NCBI GenBank assembly: GCA_028290385.1
Contig: JAQGJZ010000053.1
Coordinates: 1 to 11,070, forward strand
Direction of reading: 5' to 3'
Source of the DNA: Enterovirga sp.
GTDB taxonomy: Bacteria > Pseudomonadota > Alphaproteobacteria > Rhizobiales > Beijerinckiaceae
DNA length: 11,070 nucleotides
The notes below the pieces were generated by a model. That model was not told where the DNA came from and searched no databases. It worked only from the letters and a program-made list of their open reading frames with translations. Below are positions 5,256 to 11,070 of this stretch, piece after piece. The position numbers and the translations under genes are program-made. Every line of letters starts with the position of its first letter. Position 1 is the first letter of the stretch.

Positions 5256-6621
5256 TGGGTGTCGGCCGGGCTCCCGCCCCGTCCGGCTTCCGGGCCGTCA
5301 CCACAAGGCCCCGCACGTCGGCCCCGCGCTCCTGGCGCAGAGCCTCCCGGGCGAGGCTCGCGCCGACGAGGCCGGCGCTCCCCAGCACGCGCGCGACATA
5401 GCCCGATTGATGGCTATAGCGACCATGCGGATTGAGCCGAACATCGTCCCCGCTTTCTTCTTCCTCGACCGTGAAGGCGAGGAGACCGCCAGGGCGAAGC
5501 GCGCTTGCAGCCGCCTGCAGGACCGCCTCGAGCGGGCCGAAATAACAGAGCGTGTCGGCAGAGGCGACCAGGTCGTAGGTGGCCGGCCTGCGCCGCAGGA
5601 ACGCGGTAAGCTCCTCGCAGACGAGCTCGTCATAGACGGCCCGCGTGGAGGCGCCGTCCAGCATCTTCGACGACAGGTCCACGCCCGCGAGGTGCGCCGC
5701 ATAGGGCCTGAGCAACGGGCCGCACAGGCCCGTTCCGCATCCCGCATCGAGCACCGCCATGCTGGACGCGGGCGGGCCCAGCGCCGCCTCCACGGCGCCC
5801 GCGACCAGGGCGGGCGCGCGATAGCCGAGCTTGGCCAGCTTGCTGTCGAAGCTCGCCGCGAAGCCGTCGAAGGTCGTTCGGACATAGGTGTCGTCGGCAC
5901 GCTCGGGGACGTTTTGGCCGGAGACGGCTGCGAGCAGATGCCGGGCTGTCGGGCTGAAGGGCTCGTCCGCGAGCCAATCCCTCAGGATCGCTGACGCCTT
6001 CTCCTGCTCGCCGAGCGCCGCGTAGGCGGCCGCCAGCACGCGGCGGCTCTCGGCGTTGCGGGGCTGCAGCTCCAGCGCGCGCGTCAGGCAGGCGATGGCC
6101 TCGTCGATCCGTCCGGATGCGGACAGGAGCCGTCCCAGATTGTCATGCGCCTCCCTGTGTCGCGGATCGGCCTCGATCGCCTGCCGGTAGCAGGTTTCGG
6201 CTTCATCTCGCCGGCCGAGCTGCCGCAACGCCGCCCCCCGGTTGCTGAGCGCATCCGCATGCCCCGGCGCGATGGCGATCGCAGCCCGATACGCCTCCGC
6301 CGCCTCGTCGTACCGGGCCCGTTGCGAGAGGACGTTGCCGAGGTTGTTGTGCATCCCCGCGTCGTCGGGCGCGTGGGCGATTGCCCGGCGGATGAGGTCG
6401 ATGCCCTCCGCGGAGCGCTCTGTCTGATGCAGCACAAGGCCGAGGAAATGCAGCGCGGGAGCACAATCCGGAGCGGCCGCGAGGATCCGGCGGTAGAGAT
6501 CCTCGGCGAGCGACAGATCGCCCGAGCGGTGGGCCCGCACCGCGACCTCGAGCGCTTCGTCGATCGTCAGCAGGGTCTCGCCCGTGGCCTCGCCCGCTTC
6601 GGCACCCGCTGGGTCCTGCAT
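5242..6621 (-). CDS. TPR-repeat plus SAM-dependent methyltransferase fusion
   Basis: This 459-aa two-part protein matches the 'predicted methyltransferase (contains TPR repeat)' group (COG4976). Residues 17-235 hold about six tetratricopeptide repeats, visible as the recurring pattern of NLG..L...GR.DEA..(C/A)...A(I/L)...P, and probably bind a protein partner. After the linker YVRTTFDGFAASFD (246-259), which is typical of the group, comes a class I Rossmann methyltransferase: motif I VLDAGCGTGLCG (290-301), the acidic loop GVDLSSKML (313-321), YDLVASADTLCYFG (349-362) and ALRPGGLLAFTVE (374-386). It should use S-adenosylmethionine in the cytoplasm; the acceptor is unknown. The start at 6621 is chosen over an upstream codon at 6666 because GAGGAGGAG (6624-6632) immediately precedes it. 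It is convergent with the PAS gene (14-nt overlap) and divergent from the glycosyltransferase. Confidence 0.92.
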   Translation of the reverse strand: MQDPAGAEAGEATGETLLTIDEALEVAVRAHRSGDLSLAEDLYRRILAAAPDCAPALHFLGLVLHQTERSAEGIDLIRRAIAHAPDDAGMHNNLGNVLSQRARYDEAAEAYRAAIAIAPGHADALSNRGAALRQLGRRDEAETCYRQAIEADPRHREAHDNLGRLLSASGRIDEAIACLTRALELQPRNAESRRVLAAAYAALGEQEKASAILRDWLADEPFSPTARHLLAAVSGQNVPERADDTYVRTTFDGFAASFDSKLAKLGYRAPALVAGAVEAALGPPASSMAVLDAGCGTGLCGPLLRPYAAHLAGVDLSSKMLDGASTRAVYDELVCEELTAFLRRRPATYDLVASADTLCYFGPLEAVLQAAASALRPGGLLAFTVEEEESGDDVRLNPHGRYSHQSGYVARVLGSAGLVGASLAREALRQERGADVRGLVVTARKPDGAGARPTPIIPG

Positions 6622-6623
6622 GG

Positions 6624-6632
6624 CTCCTCCTC
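6624..6632 (-). promoter_or_regulatory. Ribosome binding site fixing the TPR-methyltransferase start
   Basis: On the minus strand GAGGAGGAG ends 2 nt before ATG 6621, with its GGAGG core 4 nt away. No comparable site precedes the alternative start at 6666, so 6621 is the better start and the extra 15 residues are probably not translated. Confidence 0.7.
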
Positions 6633-6673
6633 GGCGCTGCGCGCACCGCTCAGGCTGCCCGATCATAGACTGA

Positions 6674-6695
6674 GCCGTGGGTCGCGCGCCACGGC
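6674..6695. promoter_or_regulatory. Inverted repeat between divergent genes (possible operator)
   Basis: gccgtgg (6674-6680) and ccacggc (6689-6695) form a perfect 7-bp inverted repeat with an 8-nt spacer. It lies centrally in the 134-bp spacer between the divergent methyltransferase and glycosyltransferase genes. It is placed like an operator or transcript-leader hairpin that could affect both; no protein can be named. Confidence 0.3.
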
Positions 6696-6755
6696 ACCTT
6701 GTGGCGAGCCGCTGTGCTCTCTAAGTGCCCCTCAGTATTCTGGAGCGGGATTTGG

Positions 6756-7910
6756 ATGACGGGAGCTTTCTTGGCGGGCGCGCTGTGTCTTGGCGCGACG
6801 GTCGTCAATCTCGTCAGCATCCTCGTGGCAATGGTTCGGATCCGGGGTCCGCGCGCGCCGCTGCCGCTCGAAGCGAACCCGCCGCCGGTCTCCATCGTTC
6901 GGCCCGTTTGCGGGATCGAGCATTTCAGCGAGAAGACGCTTCGATCGGGCTTTGAGCTCGATTACCCCGATTACGAGCTCATCTTCTGCGTCGCGCGTGG
7001 GACGGACCCGATCATCCCGCTCGTCGAGCGGCTGATGGCGGCTTACCCGCAGGTGCCGTCGCAATTGATCATCGGCGACGAGCAGATCAGCGAGAACCCC
7101 AAGCTCAACAATTGCGTGCGCGGCTGGAACGAAGCCCGGCACAATTGGGTGATCCTCGCCGATTCCAACGTTCTCATGCCGCGCGACTACGTCCAGCGCC
7201 TGAAGGCGTCCTGGCGAGAGGATACGGGGCTCGTCTGCTCCACCCCGGCCGGCTCGCATCCGGAAGGCTTTTGGGCAGAGGTGGAATGCGCCTTCCTCAA
7301 CAGCCTGCAGGCGCGCTGGCAATATGCCGGCGAGGCGCTCGGCTTCGGCTTCGCGCAGGGCAAAAGCATGCTCTGGCGCAAGGACATCCTGGATGCCCGC
7401 GGGGGAATCCGGGCACTCGCGGCCGAGATCGCCGAGGACGCCGCGGCGACCAAGCTGGTGCGCAAGGCGGGCCTTCGGGTCCACCTGGTCGATGCGCCGT
7501 TCCAGCAGCCGCTCGGGCCGCGCAAGGCCGCCGAGGTCTGGTACCGCCAGCTTCGCTGGGCGCGCCTGCGCCGGGTCACGTTCCCGCTCTTCTTCGCTCC
7601 CGAAATCTGCACCGGCGCCCTGGTGCCCATGGCGGCGGGGGCGCTCTGGGCGTGGGGCTATGGCTACAGCGTGCCCGCGGTCGTTCTGCTGGTCGCGCTC
7701 GCTTGGTACGGGCCGGAATTCGTGCTCGCGCGGCTCAAGGGATGGCCGCTGACCCCGCGCTCGCTGCTGACCTTCCTGGCGCGCGACCTGATGATCCTGC
7801 CGATCTGGACCTATGCGTGGGTCGCGGTCCGGATCGAGTGGCGCGGCAACGCGATGTCCGTCCGCACCAAGGCCGCGGAACAGCTCCGGGTGACGGGAAT
7901 CATCGGCTAG
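6756..7910 (+). CDS. GT21 family glycosyltransferase (ceramide glucosyltransferase / HpnI-like)
   Basis: The product is a 384-aa membrane-anchored GT-A glycosyltransferase. An N-terminal membrane helix (residues 2-28) precedes the catalytic domain, which opens with PPVSIVRPVCGIE and FELDYPDYELIFCV (66-79), the ceramide glucosyltransferase signature. The D,D,D,(Q/R)xxRW set is present: Asp84 (GTDP), Asp136 (ILADSN), the AED at 226-228 and RQLRW (264-268). Two or three C-terminal hydrophobic segments (about 285-360) complete the normal topology. The enzyme would transfer a sugar from a nucleotide-sugar to a lipid at the inner membrane: ceramide in GT21 enzymes, or a hopanoid intermediate in the related HpnI. 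No sphingolipid or hopanoid gene is adjacent, so the acceptor is open. ATG 6756 is preferred over 6699 because GGAGCGGGA (6742-6750) precedes it and the hydrophobic helix then starts at once. It overlaps the next minus-strand gene by 11 nt. Confidence 0.88.
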   Translation: MTGAFLAGALCLGATVVNLVSILVAMVRIRGPRAPLPLEANPPPVSIVRPVCGIEHFSEKTLRSGFELDYPDYELIFCVARGTDPIIPLVERLMAAYPQVPSQLIIGDEQISENPKLNNCVRGWNEARHNWVILADSNVLMPRDYVQRLKASWREDTGLVCSTPAGSHPEGFWAEVECAFLNSLQARWQYAGEALGFGFAQGKSMLWRKDILDARGGIRALAAEIAEDAAATKLVRKAGLRVHLVDAPFQQPLGPRKAAEVWYRQLRWARLRRVTFPLFFAPEICTGALVPMAAGALWAWGYGYSVPAVVLLVALAWYGPEFVLARLKGWPLTPRSLLTFLARDLMILPIWTYAWVAVRIEWRGNAMSVRTKAAEQLRVTGIIG

Positions 7911-8958
7911 CGCCGCCGGCCGCTTCCGGCCGGGGGACACCGAACGCCTCCGCCAGCAGCGCGTAGGATCGGCGCCGCGCAGCCTGATCATGGATCGCTG
8001 AGGTGATCATGATTTCGTCCGCCTGCGTCGCGCGTGCCATGTCCAGCAGCCGGTCGCGCACCTGATCCGGCCGCCCGACGAACATGCGCCGGCGGTTGCG
8101 CCCGATGCGCTCGCGCTCCCACTCGGAGTAGGTCCGTGCGGCGGCTTCTTCAGGGCTCGGCAGGGGAGCGTATTCGCCGCTCTCGCGGCGCAGCCAGGTC
8201 AGGTCCTGGCTTGAGGCCAGTCGCTCGGCCTCGCTCTCGGTTTCGGCCGCCATGGCCGACACCGCGAGGATCGCATGGGGCCGGGCCAGCCGGTCGGAGG
8301 GTGTGAAGCCCTGCCGGTAGGCCAGCATGGCGTCGCCCACGTCATGCGTCGCGAAATGATGCGCGAACGCAAACCCCATCCCGAGCTGCGCAGACAACCG
8401 GGCCGAGTATCCGGAGGAGCCGAGGAGAAAGATCGGCGGCAGGCGTATGTCGGACGGCATCGCGACGACGCGCCGGAAGGGATGATCCTCCGGGAAGCCG
8501 CCGGTATCCCACAGCATCAATTCGTGCAGCCGCTCCAGAAACTCGTCTCCGCCCCGCTGTTCCTGATGCCGGCGCAGCGCAACCGCCGTGATCCCGTCCG
8601 TGCCGGGCGCGCGGCCGAGGCCGAGATCGATGCGGCCGGGATGCAGCGCCTCCAGCATGCGGAACCGTTCGGCGACCAGCAGAGGGGCGTGGTTCGGCAG
8701 CATGACGCCGCCGGAGCCAACCCGGATGCGGCGCGTCACCGCCGCGATCTGCCCGATCATGATCTCGGGCGCGGGGCTCGCAACGGAGGGGAGGTTGTGG
8801 TGCTCCGCCAGCCAGTAGCGCGTGTATCCGAGCTCGTCGCAATGGCGCGCGAGGTCGATGCTGTCGCGCAGGGCCGCACTCGGCGGAAAGCCGGACCGGA
8901 CAAAGGACAGATCAAGGATGGAGAGCGGGAGCATGTGGGCAGGATAGGCCAGCGGCAT
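7900..8958 (-). CDS. LLM-class flavin-dependent oxidoreductase (YhbW-like)
   Basis: This is a 352-aa luciferase-like monooxygenase-superfamily protein that should bind FMN in a TIM barrel and use reduced flavin; the substrate is unknown. It resembles E. coli YhbW along its length: PLSILDLS (11-18), GYTRYWLAEHHN (44-55), GSGGVMLPNH (81-90), GRIDLGLGRAPGTD (108-121), then LLGSSGYSARLSAQLGMGFA in the middle and ADEIMITSAIHD near the end. There is no signal peptide or membrane segment. Two ATG starts are possible, at 8958 and at 8934 (eight residues shorter); neither has a good Shine-Dalgarno, and the shorter form still keeps the first strand. It ends 11 nt inside the glycosyltransferase gene, convergently. 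It lies beyond the intrinsic terminator of the MucR-type gene upstream and is probably transcribed on its own or by readthrough. Confidence 0.93.
   Translation of the reverse strand: MPLAYPAHMLPLSILDLSFVRSGFPPSAALRDSIDLARHCDELGYTRYWLAEHHNLPSVASPAPEIMIGQIAAVTRRIRVGSGGVMLPNHAPLLVAERFRMLEALHPGRIDLGLGRAPGTDGITAVALRRHQEQRGGDEFLERLHELMLWDTGGFPEDHPFRRVVAMPSDIRLPPIFLLGSSGYSARLSAQLGMGFAFAHHFATHDVGDAMLAYRQGFTPSDRLARPHAILAVSAMAAETESEAERLASSQDLTWLRRESGEYAPLPSPEEAAARTYSEWERERIGRNRRRMFVGRPDQVRDRLLDMARATQADEIMITSAIHDQAARRRSYALLAEAFGVPRPEAAGGASR
7916..7933. terminator. Hairpin at the convergent end of glycosyltransferase and oxidoreductase genes
   Basis: ccggccg (7916-7922) and cggccgg (7927-7933) form a perfect 7-bp stem with a 4-nt loop, 5 nt after the glycosyltransferase TAG and inside the last codons of the minus-strand gene. 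It has no T-tract. It may slow polymerase coming from the left, or simply reflect the Arg/Pro/Ala/Gly codons it overlaps. Confidence 0.3.
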
Positions 8959-9007
8959 CGCGGCCGCGAGGCGGATCTCGCGTAGGGCGGCCGCGGCGCT
9001 CGCCCAA

Positions 9008-9034
9008 CGAAAAACCCGGCCGCATGGGCCGGGT
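9008..9034 (-). terminator. Intrinsic terminator of the MucR-family gene
   Basis: Read on the minus strand, acccggcc (9034-9027), a 5-nt loop and ggccgggt (9021-9014) form a perfect 8-bp stem. It is followed at once by a T-run (ggg then five T, ending at about 9010). This is a textbook Rho-independent terminator, about 40 nt past the MucR-type stop at 9073. Confidence 0.85.
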
Positions 9035-9072
9035 CTCGTCAGCGTCTTCCGAGAGACCTATCAGAGGGAGGC

Positions 9073-9561
9073 TCAGGCTCCGGCGTTGGCTTTCGGGCGC
9101 CCGCGACGCTTGGGGGCCGCGGCTTCCGCCGCAGCGGCGTCCGCTTCGGCCTTCTTGCGACGCTGCTGGCCGAGGCCGAGCGCCTTGGCGAGCTCCGAGC
9201 GCTGCTTGGCGTAGTTCGGGGCGACCATGGGGTAATCCTTCGGGAGGCCCCACTTGTCCCGATATTCCTGCGGGGTGAGGCCCCGGCCGGAGAGGTGGCG
9301 CTTCAGCGATTTGTAGCGGCGGCCATCCTCGAGGCTGACCAAGTAATCCGGCGTGATCGTCTTCTTGATCGGCATCAGCGGGGCAGGCTTCTCCGGCTCC
9401 GGCTGCTTTTTCTCGTCGAGTTTGCGCAGCGCCGTGTGCACGGAGGCGATGACCTCGGGCAGCTCCGCCGGGGGGATCTTGTTGTTGGCCACGTAAGCGG
9501 ACACAATCTCGCTCGTGAGCTCCACCAGTTCTTGCGGCTGAATGTCGGGGGCGGCTTCCAT
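9073..9561 (-). CDS. Ros/MucR family transcriptional regulator, zinc ligands degenerate
   Basis: This is a 162-aa DNA-binding regulator of the alphaproteobacterial Ros/MucR family, which controls exopolysaccharide, motility and host-interaction genes and acts in an H-NS-like way on AT-rich promoters. The N-terminal oligomerization segment (about 9-50, ELVELTSEIVSAYVANNKIP) is typical. The core TPDYLVSLEDGRRYKSLKRHL (70-90) plus GLTPQEYRDKWGLP and YPMVAPNYAKQRSELAKALGLGQ (110-132) matches the prokaryotic zinc-finger domain. The usual ligands are mostly lost: Ser76 replaces the first Cys, Asp79 and His89 remain, and Arg93/Gly94 stand where the last His should be. The C-terminus adds an Ala/Lys linker and an AT-hook core, KRRGRPKA (151-158). 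ATG 9561 has GAGAG (9569-9573) 7 nt upstream. It is monocistronic, bounded by a clear terminator and a long AT-richer leader; autoregulation is likely by family precedent. Confidence 0.93.
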   Translation of the reverse strand: MEAAPDIQPQELVELTSEIVSAYVANNKIPPAELPEVIASVHTALRKLDEKKQPEPEKPAPLMPIKKTITPDYLVSLEDGRRYKSLKRHLSGRGLTPQEYRDKWGLPKDYPMVAPNYAKQRSELAKALGLGQQRRKKAEADAAAAEAAAPKRRGRPKANAGA

Positions 9562-9943
9562 GTTCTAACTCTCGTCGATTGGCTGACACGACATCTTTTG
9601 CGAGCACTTGTATATAGGGTCCGGCCCGAATATCCAGCGTCGCACACGGAAAAGTCAGACGTTTTTTTTGGGCGCGAACAAGAACGGTCGGAGGTAAAGG
9701 ACGAAGCGCTGAAAGCGCAAGTTGTCGTGTCAATCTCGGGGCGAACCCGTGGCAGGCGTAACCGCCATTCAGCTTCGCCCCATCCGCGTCATGGCCGGAC
9801 CGGCGGGCCCATCATCGATCCGGATCCTTGCCTTGAAATTGGGCGCGGCGCGGCAGCGCAGTTCCGCCCCCTCCGCAAACGCCACTGAATGCGACGAGGC
9901 GCGCGGGCGCGGTCCCGCTAGGGCCGGGAGCGCGGGCGGCGCG
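9562..9943. other. Long non-coding stretch upstream of the MucR-type gene
   Basis: These 382 bases hold no gene I can support. Bases 9586-9670 are AT-richer than anything else nearby and include tatata (9611-9616), gaatat, and a run of eight T (9662-9669). This is the expected promoter and binding region of the MucR-type gene. The rest (about 9740-9943) returns to high GC with no clear structure and presumably includes the 3' untranslated region of the MarC gene. A plus-strand open frame across 9295-9888 runs antisense through the regulator and is not protein-like. Confidence 0.55.
9608..9617 (-). promoter_or_regulatory. Candidate -10 / MucR self-binding site
   Basis: On the minus strand this reads CCTATATACA-like sequence, about 50 nt upstream of ATG 9561. 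CTATAT or TATACA could serve as the -10, but I see no matching -35 at 16-18 nt. TA-rich steps like this are also the preferred contact of Ros/MucR proteins, so it may be operator and promoter together. Confidence 0.33.
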
Positions 9944-10591
9944 TCAGAGCGACCGGACGAAGTCGGTGATGCCGTTCAGGGCGATCTGTGTGCCCACGCA
10001 GAGCAGCAGAAACGCCGACAGGCGCGAGACGACGCGGGCGCCGGATTGCCCGAGGAGCCGAACCACGCGGTCCGCCGACCCGTAGGCGAGGGCGACCGTG
10101 CCGGCCATGGCGAGCGCCGCGAGCGACGCCATGATGACGAAGGCCGCATAGCCCGGCGACCCGGCCGGCACCGTTGCTCCGAGCGCAACCGCGACCGAGA
10201 TTGTGCCGGGCCCGGTCGTGAACGGGAGGGTGAGCGGAAAGAACGCGATCGCCTCGAGACCTTCGGATTCCTGCGCCTGACCTTGTTTCGCCTCCTCCCG
10301 CTTCTCAGGGGCATGCAGAAGCTGCCAGGCGAAGCTCGCGACGATCAGCCCGCCAGCGATCCGCAGCGCCGCGATGCTCACCCCGAAGAAGGCGAGAATG
10401 GCGCCGCCGCACCAGAGCGCCCCCAGCATGATGAGCGCCGAGTAGAGGCCGATGCGACGGGCCAGCGCGAGGCGCTCGTCACGGCTGCGCCCCGCCGTGA
10501 CCTGGCTGAAGATGACGGCCCCGCCGATCGGATTGATGATCGAGAAGAGCCCGGAATAAACGAGCAGAAAGCTCGTGAGCGCGCCGGACAT
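9944..10591 (-). CDS. MarC-family integral membrane protein
   Basis: This is a 215-aa inner-membrane protein of the MarC/UPF0056 family. Six hydrophobic segments are visible, near residues 5-30, 47-70, 72-93, 112-140, 146-170 and 188-208. Family motifs are SIINPIGGAVIF (17-28), FFPLTLPFTTGPGTISVAV (117-135) and TQIALNGI (201-208). The function is not established: the name comes from the mar locus, but a role in multidrug resistance was not upheld, and an amino-acid or small-molecule exporter role has been proposed. ATG 10591 is chosen because the family begins right there. The same frame stays open to 10987, but the extra 132 residues are Arg/Pro-rich and lie antisense to the enolase-superfamily gene. 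The charged loop (95-111, EKREEAKQGQAQESEG) is cytosolic or periplasmic. It is divergent from the following gene with a 120-nt spacer. Confidence 0.92.
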   Translation of the reverse strand: MSGALTSFLLVYSGLFSIINPIGGAVIFSQVTAGRSRDERLALARRIGLYSALIMLGALWCGGAILAFFGVSIAALRIAGGLIVASFAWQLLHAPEKREEAKQGQAQESEGLEAIAFFPLTLPFTTGPGTISVAVALGATVPAGSPGYAAFVIMASLAALAMAGTVALAYGSADRVVRLLGQSGARVVSRLSAFLLLCVGTQIALNGITDFVRSL

Positions 10592-10678
10592 TCTTTGGAC
10601 CTGCCGTCTGCGGCGCTCGGGCGCAAGCCGGCGGCCGCTGGCCAGGCGCTGCACGCGATGCTTCGATGCCGCCGAGCA

Positions 10679-10697
10679 CGGCGCCGAAGGAGCGCCG
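10679..10697. other. Short inverted repeat upstream of the enolase-superfamily gene
   Basis: cggcgc (10679-10684) and gcgccg (10692-10697) form a 6-bp inverted repeat with a 7-nt spacer, just 5' of the ribosome site GGGAG (10701-10705). It lies in the GC-rich 120-bp spacer between the divergent genes, where I see no clear promoter. It may be an operator or leader hairpin, but chance is quite possible. Confidence 0.2.
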
Positions 10698-10711
10698 GCC
10701 GGGAGAAACGC

Positions 10712-11070
10712 ATGCCCAAACTCGTCGCCATCGAGCCCGGTTTCTATCGCATTCCGCTGCCCGAGGTCCTGACCGACTCGACCCATGGCGAGATGCGCGC
10801 CTTCGAGTTGAACACGGTGCGGCTGCGGGACGCGGATGGGGCCGAGGGCGTCGGCTACACCTACACGGTCGGGCGCAACGGCGCCGCGATCGACGCCGTG
10901 CTTCGGCACGAGTTCGTCGAGCTGATGGCCGGGGAGGAGGCGGACGAGATCGAGCGGCTTTGGCTCAAGGCCTGGTGGGCGACGCATTACGGCGGCCGCG
11001 GCGGTCCGACCGTTCTGGCCCTCTCCGCCTTCGACATCGCCCTTTGGGATCTGAAGGCGAACCGGGCGCG
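10712..11070 (+). CDS. Mandelate racemase/muconate lactonizing enzyme family protein (3' truncated by window edge)
   Basis: The first 119 residues of an enolase-superfamily enzyme are present, and the frame is open to the window end. The N-terminal capping domain is clear. FYRIPLPEVLTDSTHGEM (11-28) contains the substrate-specificity '20s loop', and the FELNTVRLRDADGAEGVGYTYT strand region (31-52) and TVLALSAFDIALWDLKANRA (100-119) are the conserved entry to the barrel domain. Such enzymes abstract a proton alpha to a carboxylate using Mg2+; substrates include sugar acids, muconates and dipeptides. The catalytic barrel with its Lys/His and metal ligands lies outside the window, so the reaction cannot be assigned; the STHG loop and GYTYT strand lean toward acid-sugar dehydratase types, tentatively. 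ATG 10712 has GGGAG (10701-10705) at 6-nt spacing. It is divergent from marC. Whether it links to the TRAP transporter 6 kb away is unknown. Confidence 0.9.
   Translation, partial: MPKLVAIEPGFYRIPLPEVLTDSTHGEMRAFELNTVRLRDADGAEGVGYTYTVGRNGAAIDAVLRHEFVELMAGEEADEIERLWLKAWWATHYGGRGGPTVLALSAFDIALWDLKANRA

Noticed and set aside
6732..7991. 419-codon minus-strand frame over the glycosyltransferase
   Set aside because: It is an antisense shadow rich in Arg/Asp/Pro; the plus-strand frame has all GT21 motifs.
8275..8985. 236-codon plus-strand frame over the oxidoreductase
   Set aside because: It is a shadow of the luciferase-family gene, whose YhbW-like motifs leave no doubt about the coding strand.
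9641..9669. Run of eight T at 9662-9669 as a plus-strand intrinsic terminator
   Set aside because: Only a 4-bp potential stem precedes it and no plus-strand gene ends upstream; it is better explained as part of the AT-rich regulator leader.
9295..9888. 197-codon plus-strand frame through the MucR-type gene and its leader
   Set aside because: It is antisense to a clear Ros/MucR gene; its downstream part covers the AT-rich leader and is not protein-like.
10592..10987. N-terminal 132-residue extension of the MarC-family frame
   Set aside because: The extension is Arg/Pro/Leu-rich, lies antisense to the enolase-superfamily gene, and the MarC family begins exactly at Met 10591.
1..11070. Mobile elements, CRISPR arrays, tRNA or rRNA genes, toxin-antitoxin pairs or defence systems
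   Set aside because: I saw no transposase or integrase motifs, no regularly spaced direct repeats, no tRNA-like cloverleaf or TTC-arm signature, and no defence-protein domains in any frame I read.

Overview
This is about 11 kb of high-GC chromosomal DNA. Strong G/C preference at codon third positions, long antisense shadow frames and the gene families present (HWE-family sensor kinase, Ros/MucR regulator, TRAP transporter, TPR-methyltransferase fusion, GT21 glycosyltransferase) point to an alphaproteobacterium of the Hyphomicrobiales, most likely Methylobacterium/Microvirga-like. The genus is an inference from protein style; nothing in the window fixes it.

Left part (1-1460): the 3' end of a PAS plus HWE histidine kinase meets a 61-aa unknown gene on the minus strand with a 1-nt gap. 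A short unknown gene (1080-1277) follows. Its helical segment matches the C-terminal tail of the PAS protein at 4710-5255. The spacer before this short gene holds a 9-bp hairpin, a 12-bp palindrome and a weak match to a general-stress (EcfG) promoter.

TRAP region (about 1468-4421): a complete three-gene TRAP transporter operon in the order small permease, large permease, periplasmic binding protein, ending in a perfect 11-bp stem hairpin. No catabolic gene or dedicated regulator lies beside it, so the substrate is unknown.

Middle (4422-8958): after a 288-bp gene-free stretch comes a stand-alone PAS protein. It overlaps convergently with a TPR plus SAM-methyltransferase fusion. That gene is divergent from a GT21 (ceramide glucosyltransferase/HpnI-like) membrane glycosyltransferase, which overlaps convergently with a YhbW-like flavin-dependent luciferase-family oxidoreductase.

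Right part (9008-11070): a Ros/MucR-family regulator that has lost most zinc ligands and carries a C-terminal AT-hook core, with a clear intrinsic terminator. Next are a roughly 380-bp non-coding stretch, a MarC-family membrane protein, and the divergent 5' part of an enolase-superfamily (mandelate racemase/muconate lactonizing) gene that runs off the window.

No tRNA, rRNA, CRISPR array, insertion sequence or phage gene was seen. The window reads as an ordinary core/accessory chromosome segment with signalling and transport genes. I do not see a convincing new multi-gene system. The most unusual items are the zinc-less MucR with AT-hook, the shared tail motif on both sides of the TRAP operon, and the isolated GT21 enzyme.
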